Shown here: positions 20,723 through 31,935 of the stretch, piece after piece
Position numbering within the stretch: position 1 is the first letter of the stretch
Layout: each line of letters starts with the position of its first letter
NCBI GenBank assembly: GCA_035524795.1
Contig: DATKOF010000035.1
Coordinates: forward strand, 1-64,000
DNA length: 64,000 nt
Direction of reading: 5' to 3'
DNA from: DATKOF01 sp035524795
GTDB lineage: Bacteria > Pseudomonadota > Gammaproteobacteria > Burkholderiales > SG8-41
Made by a program: the position numbers and the translations under genes
Notes under the pieces: generated by a model
Seen by the model: the letters and a program-made list of their open reading frames with translations, nothing else
The model's database searches: none
What the model was told of the DNA's origin: nothing

Positions 20723-21505
20723 ATGCCACCGGCCCAGAGTTCCACCCTCGCGATACCGGAGAGCCGGAACGTTCCGCGGCATCTGGCGATCATCATGGAT
20801 GGCAACGGGCGCTGGGCGAAACAGCGCTTCCTGCCGCGCATCGCCGGGCACAAGCGCGGGGTTGAAAACGTACGCAACACGGTGCGCGCCTGCGTGGAAC
20901 GCGGCATCGAATTTCTGACCCTGTTTGCGTTCAGCAGCGAAAACTGGCGCCGTCCGGCCGACGAGGTCTCGCTGCTGATGCAGCTGTTCGTGGCGGCTCT
21001 TGAACAGGAGATCGCGAAGTTGCACGACAACGGCATCCGCTTCAGGGTCATCGGCGACCTGTCGCGCTTCGAGCCGCGCATTGTCCGCCTTGCCGCGGAC
21101 GCGGAACGGCTGACACGCGACAATTCCCGGCTGACGCTGACCGTTGCCGCCAACTACGGCGGACGCTGGGACATCCTGCAGGCGGCCAACCGCATGCTGC
21201 GCGAGCGGCCGGAACTGGCCGATGGATTCGGCGAATCCGATCTGTCGCCTTATCTGTCGATGGCGTACGCGCCGGAACCCGATCTCTTCATCCGCACCGG
21301 CGGCGAACAGCGCATCAGCAATTTCCTGCTGTGGCAGCTCGCGTACGCGGAAATGTATTTTACGGATACCTTGTGGCCAGATTTCGACACCGCGGCACTG
21401 GAACAGGCATTGGTTTCCTATCGGCAGCGCGAACGCCGCTTCGGGCGCACCAGCGATCAGCTGCGGGAAGCATCGGCCGCCGGCAAGGTCGTGGTCGAGG
21501 ACTGA
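20723..21505 (+). CDS. uppS: Undecaprenyl (polyprenyl) diphosphate synthase
   Basis: A cis-prenyltransferase that builds the C55 lipid carrier for peptidoglycan and O-antigen precursors. The 260 residues carry catalytic D26 in [13 protein letters not shown], the FAFSSENW segment, and the [20 protein letters not shown] motif near the C-terminus. The start at 20723 is supported by GAGGGGAACG just before it. The C-terminus has a short hydrophilic extension after RRFGRTSDQ. Confidence 0.98.
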   Translation: MPPAQSSTLAIPESRNVPRHLAIIMDGNGRWAKQRFLPRIAGHKRGVENVRNTVRACVERGIEFLTLFAFSSENWRRPADEVSLLMQLFVAALEQEIAKLHDNGIRFRVIGDLSRFEPRIVRLAADAERLTRDNSRLTLTVAANYGGRWDILQAANRMLRERPELADGFGESDLSPYLSMAYAPEPDLFIRTGGEQRISNFLLWQLAYAEMYFTDTLWPDFDTAALEQALVSYRQRERRFGRTSDQLREASAAGKVVVED

Positions 21506-21523
21506 CCGGCCGCGGTCACCGGC

Positions 21524-22330
21524 ATGCTCAAACAGCGCGTCCTGACCGTGGCAGTCGCGCTGCCGCTGTTCCTGGCGGCGCTGTTTTATCTGCCGAACCG
21601 ATGGTGGGCTCTGACGATGATGCTGTTGATGATTGCGGGCGGCTATGAATGGGCAAGGCTGGCGCGCTTCAACGCGGTCGCGCGCTTTTCATTCCTGGCT
21701 GTGCTGGCCGCCGGCTGCATCATGCTGGCGATGACGCCGGGGCATGCCGCCGCGGAACGCTGGATCTACGGCGCGAGTCTGGCGTTCTGGTGTGTGGCTG
21801 CGCCCTGCTGGTTGCGGTTCAAATGGCGCGCGCGCGCGGCAGCGCTGGCTGTTGCCGGTATCCTGGTGCTGCTGCCGACATGGCTGGCGGCGGTGCGCCT
21901 GCAGCAGGAGCCGTCGCAGCTGCTTACGGTGCTCGCGGTGGTGTGGATTGCGGATACCGCTGCATTCTTCACCGGCAAATCCTGCGGTAAACGCAAACTC
22001 GCCGCCCACATCAGTCCCGGCAAGACGTGGGAAGGCGTGGCGGGAGCGGCAGTTGCAGTCGTACTCTATGCATGGCTGGCGGGCGCGTTTTCCCTGCTGC
22101 CGAAGATCGGCACAGCGGCCGGCATGACGGCAATCATCGGCGCATTTCTGGCAATGACGGCGCTTTCCATCGTCGGTGATCTGTTCGAGTCGCTGCTCAA
22201 ACGCACCGCCGGCGTCAAGGACAGCGGCAATCTGCTGCCGGGACATGGGGGATTGCTGGACCGCATCGACGGCATCACGGCGGCGCTGCCGTTTGCAGCG
22301 CTGCTCTACGCCGGCGGCGGAGGAGCATGA
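21524..22330 (+). CDS. cdsA: Phosphatidate cytidylyltransferase
   Basis: Makes CDP-diacylglycerol from CTP and phosphatidic acid, the precursor of all membrane phospholipids; it pairs functionally with pgsA near the other end of the window. A 268-residue polytopic inner-membrane protein with about seven or eight hydrophobic segments. The C-terminal signature [20 protein letters not shown] followed by [13 protein letters not shown] is diagnostic. The stop overlaps the dxr start (ATGA). Confidence 0.97.
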   Translation: MLKQRVLTVAVALPLFLAALFYLPNRWWALTMMLLMIAGGYEWARLARFNAVARFSFLAVLAAGCIMLAMTPGHAAAERWIYGASLAFWCVAAPCWLRFKWRARAAALAVAGILVLLPTWLAAVRLQQEPSQLLTVLAVVWIADTAAFFTGKSCGKRKLAAHISPGKTWEGVAGAAVAVVLYAWLAGAFSLLPKIGTAAGMTAIIGAFLAMTALSIVGDLFESLLKRTAGVKDSGNLLPGHGGLLDRIDGITAALPFAALLYAGGGGA

Positions 22331-23550
22331 TGAACGCAGGCCAGCCGCAGAACATCGTGGTGCTGGGTTCGACCGGCAGCATCGGCGTCAACACGCTCGA
22401 CGTGATCGCGCGCCATCGCGAACACTTCCACGTCGTCGCGCTGACCGCGCAGCGGCAGGCCGACCGCCTGTTCGAACAGTGCGTGCGCTTCGCGCCGGAT
22501 TATGCGGTGCTGACCGATGCTGATGCCGCCGGCAGACTCGAGCGCCGGCTGCGCGAAGCGCGGCTGGCGACCCGCGTTCTGTCCGGCGACAGCGCGCTGG
22601 AAACGCTGGTCGCACTGCCGCAGGTCGATACCGTAATGGCGGCAATCGTCGGTATCGCCGGATTGCGCGCGACGTATGCCGCCGCATGCGGCGGCAAGCG
22701 CGTGCTGCTGGCGAACAAGGAGGCGCTGGTCACCGCCGGCGGCATTTTCATGAATGCGGTGCGCGAGCATGACGTGACGCTGATCCCGATCGACAGTGAG
22801 CATAATGCCGTTTTTCAGGTGTTGCCGGAGGGCGGCCGGCGTGATTTTGCCGCCGCCGCCGGCGTGCGCCGCATCCTGCTGACGGCCTCGGGCGGGCCAT
22901 TCCGGACGCTCGATCCGGCGCAACTGACGAATGTGACGCCGGAACAGGCGTGCGCCCATCCGAACTGGGTGATGGGACGCAAGATTTCAGTCGACTCCGC
23001 GACGATGATGAACAAGGGACTGGAAGTGATCGAGGCGAGCTGGCTGTTCGGGATGCCGGAATCGAACATCGACGTCGTGATCCATCCCGAGAGCGTGGTC
23101 CACTCGCTGGTCGAGTACATCGATGGCTCGCTGCTGGCGCAACTCGGCAATCCCGATATGCGCACGCCGATTGCGTTCGCGCTCGGTTATCCGCAGCGCA
23201 TCGAAGCCGGCGTCAGGCCGTTCGATCTGGCGCAGATCGGCAGTCTGAATTTCGTCGCTCCGGATGCAGGGCGCTTCCCGTGCCTGTCGCTGGCGCGGCA
23301 GGCACTGCGCGCCGGCGGCAGCGCGCCGGCGCTGCTGAACGCGGCGAACGAGGTCGCGGTGGCGGCGTTTCTTGCCCGCGCGCTGTCTTTCAATCTGATC
23401 CCGGCGCTGATCGAACATGTGCTTGCAACCGTTGTCGTGGAGCCGCTGCGGAATCTCGACGATGTGTTCCGCGCCGACCGCGCCGCGCGCGAGTGCGCGC
23501 AATCGTGGCTTGATCACGGTCGCGTCGCGGCGCGCGCGCTGGCGGGGTAA
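22327..23550 (+). CDS. dxr: 1-deoxy-D-xylulose 5-phosphate reductoisomerase
   Basis: Second step of the MEP isoprenoid pathway: NADPH-dependent rearrangement of DXP to MEP. The 407-residue protein has NADPH motif [14 protein letters not shown] (from about residue 13), [12 protein letters not shown], the metal and substrate segment [12 protein letters not shown], and [19 protein letters not shown]. The start could be either of two adjacent ATG codons (22327 or 22330); the first overlaps the cdsA stop. It supplies the isoprenoid units used by uppS. Confidence 0.98.
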   Translation: MMNAGQPQNIVVLGSTGSIGVNTLDVIARHREHFHVVALTAQRQADRLFEQCVRFAPDYAVLTDADAAGRLERRLREARLATRVLSGDSALETLVALPQVDTVMAAIVGIAGLRATYAAACGGKRVLLANKEALVTAGGIFMNAVREHDVTLIPIDSEHNAVFQVLPEGGRRDFAAAAGVRRILLTASGGPFRTLDPAQLTNVTPEQACAHPNWVMGRKISVDSATMMNKGLEVIEASWLFGMPESNIDVVIHPESVVHSLVEYIDGSLLAQLGNPDMRTPIAFALGYPQRIEAGVRPFDLAQIGSLNFVAPDAGRFPCLSLARQALRAGGSAPALLNAANEVAVAAFLARALSFNLIPALIEHVLATVVVEPLRNLDDVFRADRAARECAQSWLDHGRVAARALAG

Positions 23551-23553
23551 AGC

Positions 23554-24927
23554 ATGAACCTGCTGATCACGGTCGTCGCCTTCCTGTTCACGCTCGGCGT
23601 GCTGGTCGTGGTGCATGAATTCGGGCATTACTGGGCGGCGCGCCGCTGCGGCGTGAAAGTGCTGCGCTTCTCGGTCGGTTTCGGCCGCATCCTCGCCAGC
23701 CGCAGGATCGGTCCCGACCAGACCGAGTGGGCGATCGCGGCGTTTCCGCTGGGCGGTTATGTCAAGATGCTGGATGAACGCGAGGGGGACGTCGCCCCCG
23801 GCGAGCTGCAACGCGCGTTCAACCGTCAGCCGGTGTGGCGCCGGTTCCTGATCGTGCTGGCCGGCCCGGTCGCCAATTTCCTGCTGGCGATCCTGCTTTA
23901 CTGGCTGCTGTTTCTGTACGGGGTGCCGGGCATCAAGCCGACCATCGGCACCGTGACGCCCGGCTCGCCGGCCGCCGCCGCACAGTTCACGCCGGGGGAA
24001 ACCATCACCCGTGTCGGCCCGGAACGTGTGATCAGCTGGGAAGACGCCCGCTGGGCGCTGCTCGAGTACGCGAGCCGGCGCGCGGTGGTGCCGCTGGAAA
24101 CGAGGACCGCGCAGGGCGATATTGTTTTGCGCCGGCTCGATCTGTCGCAGTTCGACGTCGCGAATCTCGACGCCGGTTTCCTCGACAAGATCGGATTTTC
24201 CCGCCTGCAACCGCTGCTGCCGCCGGTCGTCGACAAAATGGTGGCGGGAAGTCCGGCGGAGCGCGCCGGCCTGCGCATGGGCGATGAGATCATCGCGATC
24301 GGCGACCAGAAAGTGGAAGACATCGGCCAGGCCATCCGCATCATCCGGGAAAATCCGGGCAAGCCGCTGCTGTTCCGGGTCAGGCGCGGCGGCAACACCG
24401 TGATCGAGATCAGCGTGATTCCCGACGCCCGCGCCGGGGATGACGGCAAGCTTGCCGGCCATATCGACGCAATGCTGCGGGCCAGCGAAGAGGCGCTTGC
24501 CAACTACGTGGTCACCGTCCGCTACGGGCCGGTCGAAGGGATGTTGAAAGCCGCCGGCAAGACGTGGGACACCTCGGTGTTCAGTCTGCGGATGCTGGGG
24601 AAGATGCTGATCGGAGAAATGTCGTTCAAAAACCTGAGCGGGCCAATTACAATCGCCGACTACGCCGGCCAGTCGGCGCAGATCGGGTGGATTCCATACC
24701 TGATGTTCATGGCGCTGGTCAGCATCAGCCTCGGGGTGCTCAATTTGCTGCCAATCCCGTTATTGGATGGGGGACATTTAATGTATTATATATTCGAAAT
24801 TTCGCGTGGAAAGCCGGTTTCGGACAAAGTCATGGCGATCGGCCAGAACATCGGCATGGCCCTGCTGTTCATACTGATGGCTTTCGCCCTGTATAACGAC
24901 ATAACACATCTCATCTCTCACAGCTAG
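23554..24927 (+). CDS. rseP: Site-2 intramembrane metalloprotease RseP
   Basis: Performs the second cut of the anti-sigma factor RseA, releasing sigma E. The zinc site is H21-E22-x-x-H25 in VVVHEFGHYWAARR in the first membrane helix. Two PDZ domains follow (about residues 125-185 and 220-290), and the second metal-ligand motif, LLDGGHLMYY, is in the C-terminal membrane region. The 457 residues are standard. The substrate gene rseA is in this window at 50567. The stretch near 24770-24810 is AT-rich, but the frame is intact. Confidence 0.97.
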   Translation: MNLLITVVAFLFTLGVLVVVHEFGHYWAARRCGVKVLRFSVGFGRILASRRIGPDQTEWAIAAFPLGGYVKMLDEREGDVAPGELQRAFNRQPVWRRFLIVLAGPVANFLLAILLYWLLFLYGVPGIKPTIGTVTPGSPAAAAQFTPGETITRVGPERVISWEDARWALLEYASRRAVVPLETRTAQGDIVLRRLDLSQFDVANLDAGFLDKIGFSRLQPLLPPVVDKMVAGSPAERAGLRMGDEIIAIGDQKVEDIGQAIRIIRENPGKPLLFRVRRGGNTVIEISVIPDARAGDDGKLAGHIDAMLRASEEALANYVVTVRYGPVEGMLKAAGKTWDTSVFSLRMLGKMLIGEMSFKNLSGPITIADYAGQSAQIGWIPYLMFMALVSISLGVLNLLPIPLLDGGHLMYYIFEISRGKPVSDKVMAIGQNIGMALLFILMAFALYNDITHLISHS

Positions 24928-24929
24928 AA

Positions 24930-27266
24930 ATGCGCATTCTCCACCGTCTGTTGCTGTTGACCGGTATCGCCGTGGCGTCGGGTGCCTACGCCTTCGATCC
25001 GTTCGTGATAAAGGACATCCGCGTCGAGGGTATCCAGCGCACCGAAGCGGGCACGGTCTTCAATTATCTGCCGGTCAAGGTCGGCGACACGATGACGGAG
25101 GAGAAGACAACCGAGGCGATCCGCAGTCTGTACGCGTCTGGTTTTTTCAAGAACGTGAAGATTTCCGTCGACGGTGATGTGCTGGTCGTGACGCTGGAGG
25201 AAAGACCCGCGATTGCCCAGGTCAACTTTGACGGCATCAAGGCGTTCAAAACCGAAGAACTGGAAAAGGCGCTGAAGCAGGTCGGGCTGGCGGAAGGGCG
25301 CTTTTTCGACCGCTCGGTGCTCGAGCAGGCGGAACAGGAACTGAAGCGTCAGTACGTGAGCAACGGCAGATACTCGACGAAGGTTACGACCACGGTGACC
25401 ACCCTCGAAAACAACCGCGTCAACATCAAGTTCGAGGTGGTCGAGGGGGATCCCGCAAAAATCAGGAAGATCAACATCATCGGCAACAAGATATTCAGCG
25501 AGAAGGAACTGCTCAAGCAATTTACCCTGCGCACGCCCGGCCTGCTGACGTGGTACACCAAAGAAGACCAGTACTCGAAGCAGAAACTTTCGGCAGACCT
25601 CGAGAAGCTGCGCTCGTATTATCTGGATCGCGGCTATCTGGAATTCAATATCGATTCGACGCAGGTGTCGATCACTCCAGACCGGAAGGACGTCTATATC
25701 ACGATCGGCGTCACCGAAGGGCCGCAATACACCGTCGCCGACATCAAGCTCGGCGGAGAGCTGCTGATTCCGGAAAGCGAGGCGCGCAAGCTGATTACAC
25801 TCCATTCCAACGATGTTTTCTCGCGCGCCAAGCTCAACGAATCGAGCAAGGCGATCAGCGATCGTCTCGGCGACGACGGTTATGCGTTTGCCAATGTCAA
25901 CGCGGTCCCTGATCTCAACCGGGAAAAACACCAGGCCTCATTCACTTTCTATGTCGATCCGGGCCGGCGCGTTTATATCAGGCGGATCAATATTTCAGGA
26001 AACACCAAGACCAAGGACGAAGTGATCCGCCGCGAATTCCGTCAGGCCGAGGGCGGCTGGTATTCGGCGAACAAAATCGAGAAATCGAAGGAACGGATCA
26101 AGAGACTCGGCTATTTCGATGACGACAGCCTCAACGTCGAAACGCAGAACGTGCCGGGAACGACCGACCAGATCGACATCAATTTAAGCGTCAAGGAAAA
26201 GCCCACCGGCAGCATCATGATAGGCGCCGGCTACAGCACGACGGACAAGATCATCCTGAGCGGAGGGGTGTCGCAGCAGAACATCTTCGGCACCGGCAAT
26301 CATATGAGTCTGCAGGTCAACACCAGTCATGTCAGCAATGTCTACTCGCTGTCGTTCGTCAATCCCTACTGGACGCCCGACGGCATCAGCCGCAGTTACA
26401 GCATCTACAAGCGCGCCTCCACTCCCAGTGCGCTGAACCTCGGCGATTACCGTACCTCGACGATAGGGGCCAGCGTAGGGTTCGGCGTGCCGATCAGCGA
26501 AATTGATGCCGTGCAGCTGGGGCTTGGCTATGAATCGACTTCAATTACGACCTATCAGGCCGACGTCTGCTGCGATGTGAATGGAAATCTCGTCCTGTCG
26601 GATATCAGCCCGCCCCAGATCGTCGATTACGTCAACACCTTTGGTGAAACCAGCACTTCGCTGACGGGCAGCATCGGATGGGCGCGTGACAGTCGCGACA
26701 GCGCGACCTGGCCCACCAAAGGAACCACTCAGGGCGCGTCGCTTGCAGTGGCCATGCCGGGTGGATCGTTGAGATACTATCAGATGCAATACCAATACGA
26801 CCGGTATTTTCCCCTGTCGTCGGTCTTCACCTTTCACGGCAACGCCGGTATCGGCTACGGGCATGGCTACGACGGCGATCCGCTGCCTTTCTTCAAGAAT
26901 TACTATATCGGCGGGCCGTCTTCGGTGCGCGGATACCAGGCATCGACCATCGGCCCCAAGGACATCAATGAAAATCCCCTCGGAGGATCGCATCGTCTGT
27001 CCGGAACAGCCGAGGTGCTGTTTCCGGTCAGCCTGATCGCTCCGAATCTGCTGCCGGACGATAAATCGGTGCGCATCAGCGCCTTTGTCGATACCGGGAT
27101 GGTCGGTGAAAACTATGCGCCGGGCGATCTGCGCGTCTCGGTCGGGATAGGAGCAACATGGACATCGCCGTTCGGTCCCCTGAAAGTCAGCGTTGCGAAG
27201 CCTTTCAGGTCCCAGTTCGGCGATCAGACGCAGGTCTTGCAGTTTACCTTCGGCCAGCAGTTCTGA
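24930..27266 (+). CDS. bamA: Outer membrane protein assembly factor BamA
   Basis: The central Omp85 component that folds beta-barrel proteins into the outer membrane. The 778 residues consist of a signal peptide (MRILHRLLLLTGIAVASGAYA), five POTRA domains (about 23-420, starting FVIKDIRVEGIQRTEAGTVF) and a 16-strand barrel. The conserved loop-6 motif appears as SVRGYQ, and the chain ends in aromatic Phe (QFTFGQQF), the sorting signal for Bam. It starts two bases after rseP and is followed by its periplasmic partner skp. Confidence 0.98.
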   Translation: MRILHRLLLLTGIAVASGAYAFDPFVIKDIRVEGIQRTEAGTVFNYLPVKVGDTMTEEKTTEAIRSLYASGFFKNVKISVDGDVLVVTLEERPAIAQVNFDGIKAFKTEELEKALKQVGLAEGRFFDRSVLEQAEQELKRQYVSNGRYSTKVTTTVTTLENNRVNIKFEVVEGDPAKIRKINIIGNKIFSEKELLKQFTLRTPGLLTWYTKEDQYSKQKLSADLEKLRSYYLDRGYLEFNIDSTQVSITPDRKDVYITIGVTEGPQYTVADIKLGGELLIPESEARKLITLHSNDVFSRAKLNESSKAISDRLGDDGYAFANVNAVPDLNREKHQASFTFYVDPGRRVYIRRINISGNTKTKDEVIRREFRQAEGGWYSANKIEKSKERIKRLGYFDDDSLNVETQNVPGTTDQIDINLSVKEKPTGSIMIGAGYSTTDKIILSGGVSQQNIFGTGNHMSLQVNTSHVSNVYSLSFVNPYWTPDGISRSYSIYKRASTPSALNLGDYRTSTIGASVGFGVPISEIDAVQLGLGYESTSITTYQADVCCDVNGNLVLSDISPPQIVDYVNTFGETSTSLTGSIGWARDSRDSATWPTKGTTQGASLAVAMPGGSLRYYQMQYQYDRYFPLSSVFTFHGNAGIGYGHGYDGDPLPFFKNYYIGGPSSVRGYQASTIGPKDINENPLGGSHRLSGTAEVLFPVSLIAPNLLPDDKSVRISAFVDTGMVGENYAPGDLRVSVGIGATWTSPFGPLKVSVAKPFRSQFGDQTQVLQFTFGQQF

Positions 27267-27312
27267 CCGGACGTTCGATTACGCGCATAGCTCAAGTGAG
27301 AAGGAGACCAAA

Positions 27313-27828
27313 TTGAACCCGAACCAGTACAAATGGTGGTTGCTGATTCTGGGACTGATCCTCGGCGCCAATGCGCTGGCCCAGACATCGGATCTGAAGA
27401 TCGGCTTCATCGACATGGATCGCATCCGCAAGGAATCGGCTCCCGCCGACCGCGCTTTCAAGAAACTGAAGAAGGAATTCGATCCGCGCGGGCAGGAACT
27501 CGACAGGATGGGGCAGCAGATAAAGGCGCTGCAGACGCAGCTGGAGAAGGAAGGGCTGACGATGAGCGAAGGCGACCGCCGCGCCAAGGAGCAGGAACTC
27601 GCCCGCCTGAACCGCGACTTGCAGCGCTCCCAGCGCGAATTCCAGGAAGACCTCAACCTGCGGCAGAACGAGGAGTACGGGGCGCTGATCGAGCAGACCA
27701 GCAAGGTCGTCAAGCAGATCACCGATACCGAAAAGTATGACCTGATCCTGCAGGACGCCGTCTATCACAGTCCGCGCATCGACATTACCGACAAGGTCCT
27801 GAAGGCGCTCGCCACGGATAAACAATAA
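27313..27828 (+). CDS. skp: Periplasmic chaperone Skp/OmpH
   Basis: Holds unfolded outer-membrane proteins in the periplasm and delivers them to BamA. The 171-residue product has a signal peptide (hydrophobic residues about 8-22, cleavage after ANALA) and a long coiled-coil tentacle region (about 50-135) typical of OmpH. DLKIGFIDMDRIRKESAPA is the family N-terminus of the mature form. The start is TTG at 27313, chosen because AAGGAG lies seven bases upstream; no ATG gives the signal peptide. Confidence 0.94.
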   Translation: MNPNQYKWWLLILGLILGANALAQTSDLKIGFIDMDRIRKESAPADRAFKKLKKEFDPRGQELDRMGQQIKALQTQLEKEGLTMSEGDRRAKEQELARLNRDLQRSQREFQEDLNLRQNEEYGALIEQTSKVVKQITDTEKYDLILQDAVYHSPRIDITDKVLKALATDKQ

Positions 27829-27900
27829 TGACGCCACGGGAGGAGAGTCTTCAAACGGGGGTCGTGCGCCGGGCGGCGGCATAACGGCGGACAGGCGACC

Positions 27901-28947
27901 TTGACCAGACGGCAGTTCCGCACGCTTGCGGAAATCGTCAAACGCTGCGGCGGCGAACTGGTCGGCCGCGGCGATGTCCGCATCCGTCAGGTTGGAACGC
28001 TGGTTTCCGCGCAGGCCGGTGAGATCGCGTTCCTGGCGCAGTCCAAATACCTGCCGCAGCTTGCGGCGACGCGCGCCAGCGCGGTGATCGTCGGCCCCGC
28101 CGCGCGCGATGCCACTTCCCTGCCGCGAATAATCAGCGCGGATCCCTACGCGTACTTCGCCGGAGTTTCAGCGTTGTTCAATCCGCCGCCGGCGGTCAAG
28201 GTCGGCGTCCATCGCGGCGCGGTCGTCGATCGGACAGCGCGCGTTCCGGCCAGCGCCAGCGTCGGCGCCTGCGCGGTGATCGGGAAGAACGTCCGGATCG
28301 GCGCGCGTGCGGTGATCGGCGCCGGTTGCTTCATCGGCGACGACGCGGTGATCGGAGAAGACACGCGGCTGCATGCCAGCGTCACGGTTTATCGCGACTG
28401 CCATCTCGGCGCGCGTTGTTTGGTACACTCCGGTGTCGTGATTGGCGCCGACGGTTTCGGCATCGTCAAGGAAGACGGCGTCTGGAAAAAAATCCCGCAG
28501 ATCGGCCGGGTGCTGATTGGCGACGACGTGGAAATCGGCGCCAACACCACGATCGACCGCGGCGCGATCGACGACACGGTGATCGAGGAGGGCGTCAAGC
28601 TCGACAACCAGATCCAGATCGGGCATAACGTCCACATCGGCGCCCACACCGCGATCGCGGCGTGCGTCGGCATTGCCGGCAGCGCGAAAATCGGCAGGCA
28701 CTGCGCGTTGGGAGGAGCATCGATGATCTACGGGCACATCACGATCGCCGACCGCGTCACTGTTTCGGCCGGGACGCTGATCATGAAGTCGCTGCCCGTT
28801 GCCGGAACCTACACCGGCGTCTACCCGTTTTCGAGCCATCAGCGCTGGCTGAAGAACGCCGCGCAGTTGCGCCAGCTTGACGAACTGGCCGACCGGGTGC
28901 GTGAACTCGAGCACAAACTCGTCACTTCGAAGAGGAAGCAGTCATGA
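27901..28947 (+). CDS. lpxD: UDP-3-O-acylglucosamine N-acyltransferase
   Basis: Third step of lipid A synthesis: transfers the second hydroxyacyl chain onto the amine of UDP-acylglucosamine. The 348 residues comprise a uridine-binding N-terminal domain ([10 protein letters not shown]), a left-handed beta-helix of hexapeptide repeats (about 100-290) with catalytic-region [12 protein letters not shown], and a C-terminal helix. TTG at 27901 is the only start that gives the family N-terminus. The 72-base gap after skp holds no gene. The stop overlaps fabZ (ATGA). Confidence 0.96.
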   Translation: MTRRQFRTLAEIVKRCGGELVGRGDVRIRQVGTLVSAQAGEIAFLAQSKYLPQLAATRASAVIVGPAARDATSLPRIISADPYAYFAGVSALFNPPPAVKVGVHRGAVVDRTARVPASASVGACAVIGKNVRIGARAVIGAGCFIGDDAVIGEDTRLHASVTVYRDCHLGARCLVHSGVVIGADGFGIVKEDGVWKKIPQIGRVLIGDDVEIGANTTIDRGAIDDTVIEEGVKLDNQIQIGHNVHIGAHTAIAACVGIAGSAKIGRHCALGGASMIYGHITIADRVTVSAGTLIMKSLPVAGTYTGVYPFSSHQRWLKNAAQLRQLDELADRVRELEHKLVTSKRKQS

Positions 28948-29411
28948 GCAGCATGGACATCCGCCGGATCATGGATTATCTGCCGCACCGCTATCCGTTC
29001 CTGCTGGTGGACCGGGTGCTGTCGTGCGAGCCGGGCAAGAACATCGTCGCGCTGAAGAACGTGACCATCAACGAACATTTTTTCGTCGGACACTTCCCGC
29101 GCTTTCCGGTGATGCCCGGCGTGCTGATCATCGAAGCGCTGGCGCAGACCGCGGCGATCCTGTCGTTCCAGACCCACGGCGACGAAGTGGACGGCGACTC
29201 GCTTTATTATTTTGTCGGCATCGACAAGGCGCGCTTCAAGAAACCGGTGGTGCCCGGCGACACGATGACGATGCACGTCGAAATCACGCGCTACGCGCGT
29301 GGCATCTGGTGGTTCAAGTCCCATGCCAGGGTCGGGGAGCAGATCGTCAGCGAAGCCGACCTGATGTGCACGCTGCGTTCCGCCAACGGCGGAGACAAGA
29401 GCGGAGACTGA
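28944..29411 (+). CDS. fabZ: (3R)-hydroxyacyl-ACP dehydratase FabZ
   Basis: Dehydrates beta-hydroxyacyl-ACP in fatty-acid elongation and competes with LpxA/LpxD for the same ACP pool, hence its usual place between them. The 155-residue hot-dog fold has catalytic H50 in [12 protein letters not shown] and E64 in LIIEALAQ. The [13 protein letters not shown] beginning is diagnostic. It is translationally coupled to lpxD. Confidence 0.98.
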   Translation: MSSMDIRRIMDYLPHRYPFLLVDRVLSCEPGKNIVALKNVTINEHFFVGHFPRFPVMPGVLIIEALAQTAAILSFQTHGDEVDGDSLYYFVGIDKARFKKPVVPGDTMTMHVEITRYARGIWWFKSHARVGEQIVSEADLMCTLRSANGGDKSGD

Positions 29412-29414
29412 GGC

Positions 29415-30191
29415 GTGGCGTCGATTCATCCCACCGCGATCGTCGATCACGGTGCGCAGCTTGCTGACGACGTCGAGATCGGTGCTTATGCGCTGATCGG
29501 TCCGCATGTCGAAATCGGCGCCGGCACCCGCGTCGGTCCGCACGCGGTGATCAAGGGCCGCACCCGGATCGGCCGCGACAACCGCATCTTCCAGTTCGTC
29601 TCGCTCGGCGAGGAGCCGCAGGACAAGAAATACCGCGGCGAGCCGACGCGCCTCGAAATCGGCGACGGCAACACGATCCGCGAATTCTGCACTTTCAACT
29701 GCGGCACCGCGCAGGACGCCGGCGTCACGCGGCTCGGCGACGACAACTGGATCATGGCCTATGTGCATCTCGCGCACGATTGCCAGGTCGGCAGTCACAC
29801 CATTTTCGCTAACGGCGCGCAGCTCGCCGGCCACGTTCACATCGGCGATTATGCGATTCTCGGCGGCTTCACGATGGTGCATCAGTTCTGCCGCGTCGGC
29901 GCCCACAGCATCACCGGCATCAGCTCGGTTCTGCTGCAGGACGTGCCGCCGTTCGTGACCGCGTCCGGCAGTCCGGCGTCGCCGTACGGGATCAACAGCG
30001 AAGGCCTCAAGCGGCGCGGCTTTGCGGCCGATACCATCGCCGCGATCAAGCGCAGCTACAAGACGCTCTACAAATCCGGGCTGACGCTCGAAGACGCCAG
30101 GCAGGGCATCGCCGGTCAGGTTGCCGATCACCCGGAACTGCAGTTGCTGCTCGATTTTCTCGCGCATTCGACGCGTGGCATCGTCCGTTGA
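29415..30191 (+). CDS. lpxA: UDP-N-acetylglucosamine acyltransferase
   Basis: First step of lipid A synthesis: transfers hydroxyacyl from ACP to UDP-GlcNAc. The 258-residue protein starts at GTG 29415 ([20 protein letters not shown]), shows the hexapeptide beta-helix (residues about 5-185), the catalytic-region phrase [12 protein letters not shown] and the usual helical C-terminal domain. The GTG follows fabZ's stop by three bases. Confidence 0.98.
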   Translation: MASIHPTAIVDHGAQLADDVEIGAYALIGPHVEIGAGTRVGPHAVIKGRTRIGRDNRIFQFVSLGEEPQDKKYRGEPTRLEIGDGNTIREFCTFNCGTAQDAGVTRLGDDNWIMAYVHLAHDCQVGSHTIFANGAQLAGHVHIGDYAILGGFTMVHQFCRVGAHSITGISSVLLQDVPPFVTASGSPASPYGINSEGLKRRGFAADTIAAIKRSYKTLYKSGLTLEDARQGIAGQVADHPELQLLLDFLAHSTRGIVR

Positions 30192-31356
30192 ACAACCGGC
30201 GCCGGCCGGCCGCAGTCCCACGATCGGCATGGTGGCCGGAGAAACCTCCGGCGACCTGCTCGGCGCCGAACTGATCCGGGCGCTGCGCGAACTGCGTCCG
30301 GAACTGCGTTTCACCGGCATCGGCGGGCCGCGCATGGAGGCGGCCGGCATGGAAGTGCTGTTTCCGCTGGAAAAGCTCGCGGTGCGCGGCTACGTCGAGG
30401 TGCTGCGGCAACTGCCGGAAATCCTCTCCATCCGGCACCGGCTGCACCGTCATTTTTCCGCGCAGCCGCCGGCGGCCTTCATCGGCATCGATGCGCCCGA
30501 CTTCAACCTCGGGCTGGAAGCGAAGCTCAAGGCGCGCGGCATTCCGACCATCCATTACGTGAGCCCGCAGATCTGGATGTGGCGCGGCGAGCGCATCCAC
30601 AGGATTAAGCGCGCGGTCAGCAGGATGCTGACGCTGTTTCCGTTCGAGCCGCCGCTTTATGAAAAAGCCGGCATCGACGCCGCGTTCGTCGGTCATCCGC
30701 TCGCCGATCTGCTGAAAGAAGTCTCGCCGCGCGCGGAACTGCGCGAGCAGTTGAAGCTGGCGCCGGATGCGCCGGTCATCGCGTTGCTGCCGGGCAGCCG
30801 CCAGAGCGAAATCGAACATCTCGCCGACGTTTTTCTGCAGACCGCGCACAAAATCCATCAGAAACTGCCGCAGGCGGTGTTTCTGGCGCCGCTCGCGACG
30901 CGCGAGACGCGCACTCAATTCGAAAACATCCTCTATCGGCACCCTTGGGCCTACGAGTTGCCGCTGACCATCATGTTTGGTCATTCCCATGATGCGATGG
31001 CCGCCGCCGACGTCGTGCTGCTGGCGTCGGGCACTGCGACGCTCGAAGCGGCGCTGTTGAAGCGCCCGATGGTGATTGCCTACCGGATGCCCGCGCTCAG
31101 CTACTGGTGGCTGAAGGGCAAGGGCTATCTGCCGTATTACGGGTTGCCCAACATCCTGTGCGGCGAATTCGTGGTGCCGGAGCTGATCCAGGACGACGCG
31201 ACGCCGGACAACCTGAGCCAGGCGGTGCTCAACCTGCTCGCCGACCAGGTTGTGCGCGAACGCCTCGAACGCAGGTTCACCGCGCTTGGCGCCAGCCTGC
31301 AGCATGGCGCCGCCCGGCGCGCGGCCGAAGCGGTGTTGCCGCTGATCGGCGCGTGA
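30175..31356 (+). CDS. lpxB: Lipid-A-disaccharide synthase
   Basis: Couples UDP-diacylglucosamine and lipid X to the disaccharide of lipid A at the inner membrane (GT19 family). The motifs [38 protein letters not shown] and [13 protein letters not shown] are all diagnostic. The start is not certain: GTG at 30175 gives a normal-length 393-residue protein and overlaps lpxA by 17 bases, whereas the first ATG, at 30229, would remove 18 residues and begin directly at the nucleotide-binding strand. No strong Shine-Dalgarno site decides it. Confidence 0.95.
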   Translation: MASSVEQPAPAGRSPTIGMVAGETSGDLLGAELIRALRELRPELRFTGIGGPRMEAAGMEVLFPLEKLAVRGYVEVLRQLPEILSIRHRLHRHFSAQPPAAFIGIDAPDFNLGLEAKLKARGIPTIHYVSPQIWMWRGERIHRIKRAVSRMLTLFPFEPPLYEKAGIDAAFVGHPLADLLKEVSPRAELREQLKLAPDAPVIALLPGSRQSEIEHLADVFLQTAHKIHQKLPQAVFLAPLATRETRTQFENILYRHPWAYELPLTIMFGHSHDAMAAADVVLLASGTATLEAALLKRPMVIAYRMPALSYWWLKGKGYLPYYGLPNILCGEFVVPELIQDDATPDNLSQAVLNLLADQVVRERLERRFTALGASLQHGAARRAAEAVLPLIGA

Positions 31357-31365
31357 GATCGACCG

Positions 31366-31935
31366 ATGAGCGGCGAACTGGTGTGTGGCGTCGATGAAGC
31401 GGGGCGCGGCCCGCTCGCCGGCCCGGTCTATGCGGCGGCGGTGATCCTCGCGCCGTATTCGGTGTTCAAGGGACTCACTGATTCCAAGCGCGTTCCCGTT
31501 GAGCGGCGCCTGACACTGGCGGTCGAAATCAAGACGCAGGCCGTGGCGTGGGCGGTCGCCAGCGCCTCGGTCGAGGAAATCGACGAACTCAACATTCTGC
31601 GCGCGTCGCTGCTGGCGATGAAGCGCGCGGTCGAGGCGTTGACCGTCCGGCCGAACGAAGTGCTGGTGGACGGCATCCATTTCCCGAAGCTTGAGGTGCC
31701 GGCGCGCGCGATCGTGCGCGGCGACAGCAGCGTCGCCGCGATTTCGGCGGCTTCCATTCTCGCCAAGGTTGATCGCGATCGGTTGATGATGGAACTGCAT
31801 CTGCGCTATCCGCAATACGGCTTCGACCATCATAAGGGCTATCCGACGCCGGAGCACTTCGAGGCGCTGAAGCGCCACGGCCCGTGCGCGGTTCATCGCC
31901 GCTCGTTTGCGCCGGTGCGCGAACTGCTGCCGTGA
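31366..31935 (+). CDS. rnhB: Ribonuclease HII
   Basis: Removes ribonucleotides misincorporated in DNA. The 189-residue protein has the active-site start [20 protein letters not shown] with D10 and E11, and DSKRVP further on. The last conserved region is [18 protein letters not shown]. The stop overlaps the GTG start of the following methyltransferase. It is the usual end of the bam-lpx cluster. Confidence 0.98.
   Translation: MSGELVCGVDEAGRGPLAGPVYAAAVILAPYSVFKGLTDSKRVPVERRLTLAVEIKTQAVAWAVASASVEEIDELNILRASLLAMKRAVEALTVRPNEVLVDGIHFPKLEVPARAIVRGDSSVAAISAASILAKVDRDRLMMELHLRYPQYGFDHHKGYPTPEHFEALKRHGPCAVHRRSFAPVRELLP

Noticed and set aside
22987..24462. A 491-residue antisense frame over dxr and rseP
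   Set aside because: Same codon-bias artefact; no recognisable motif or ribosome site.
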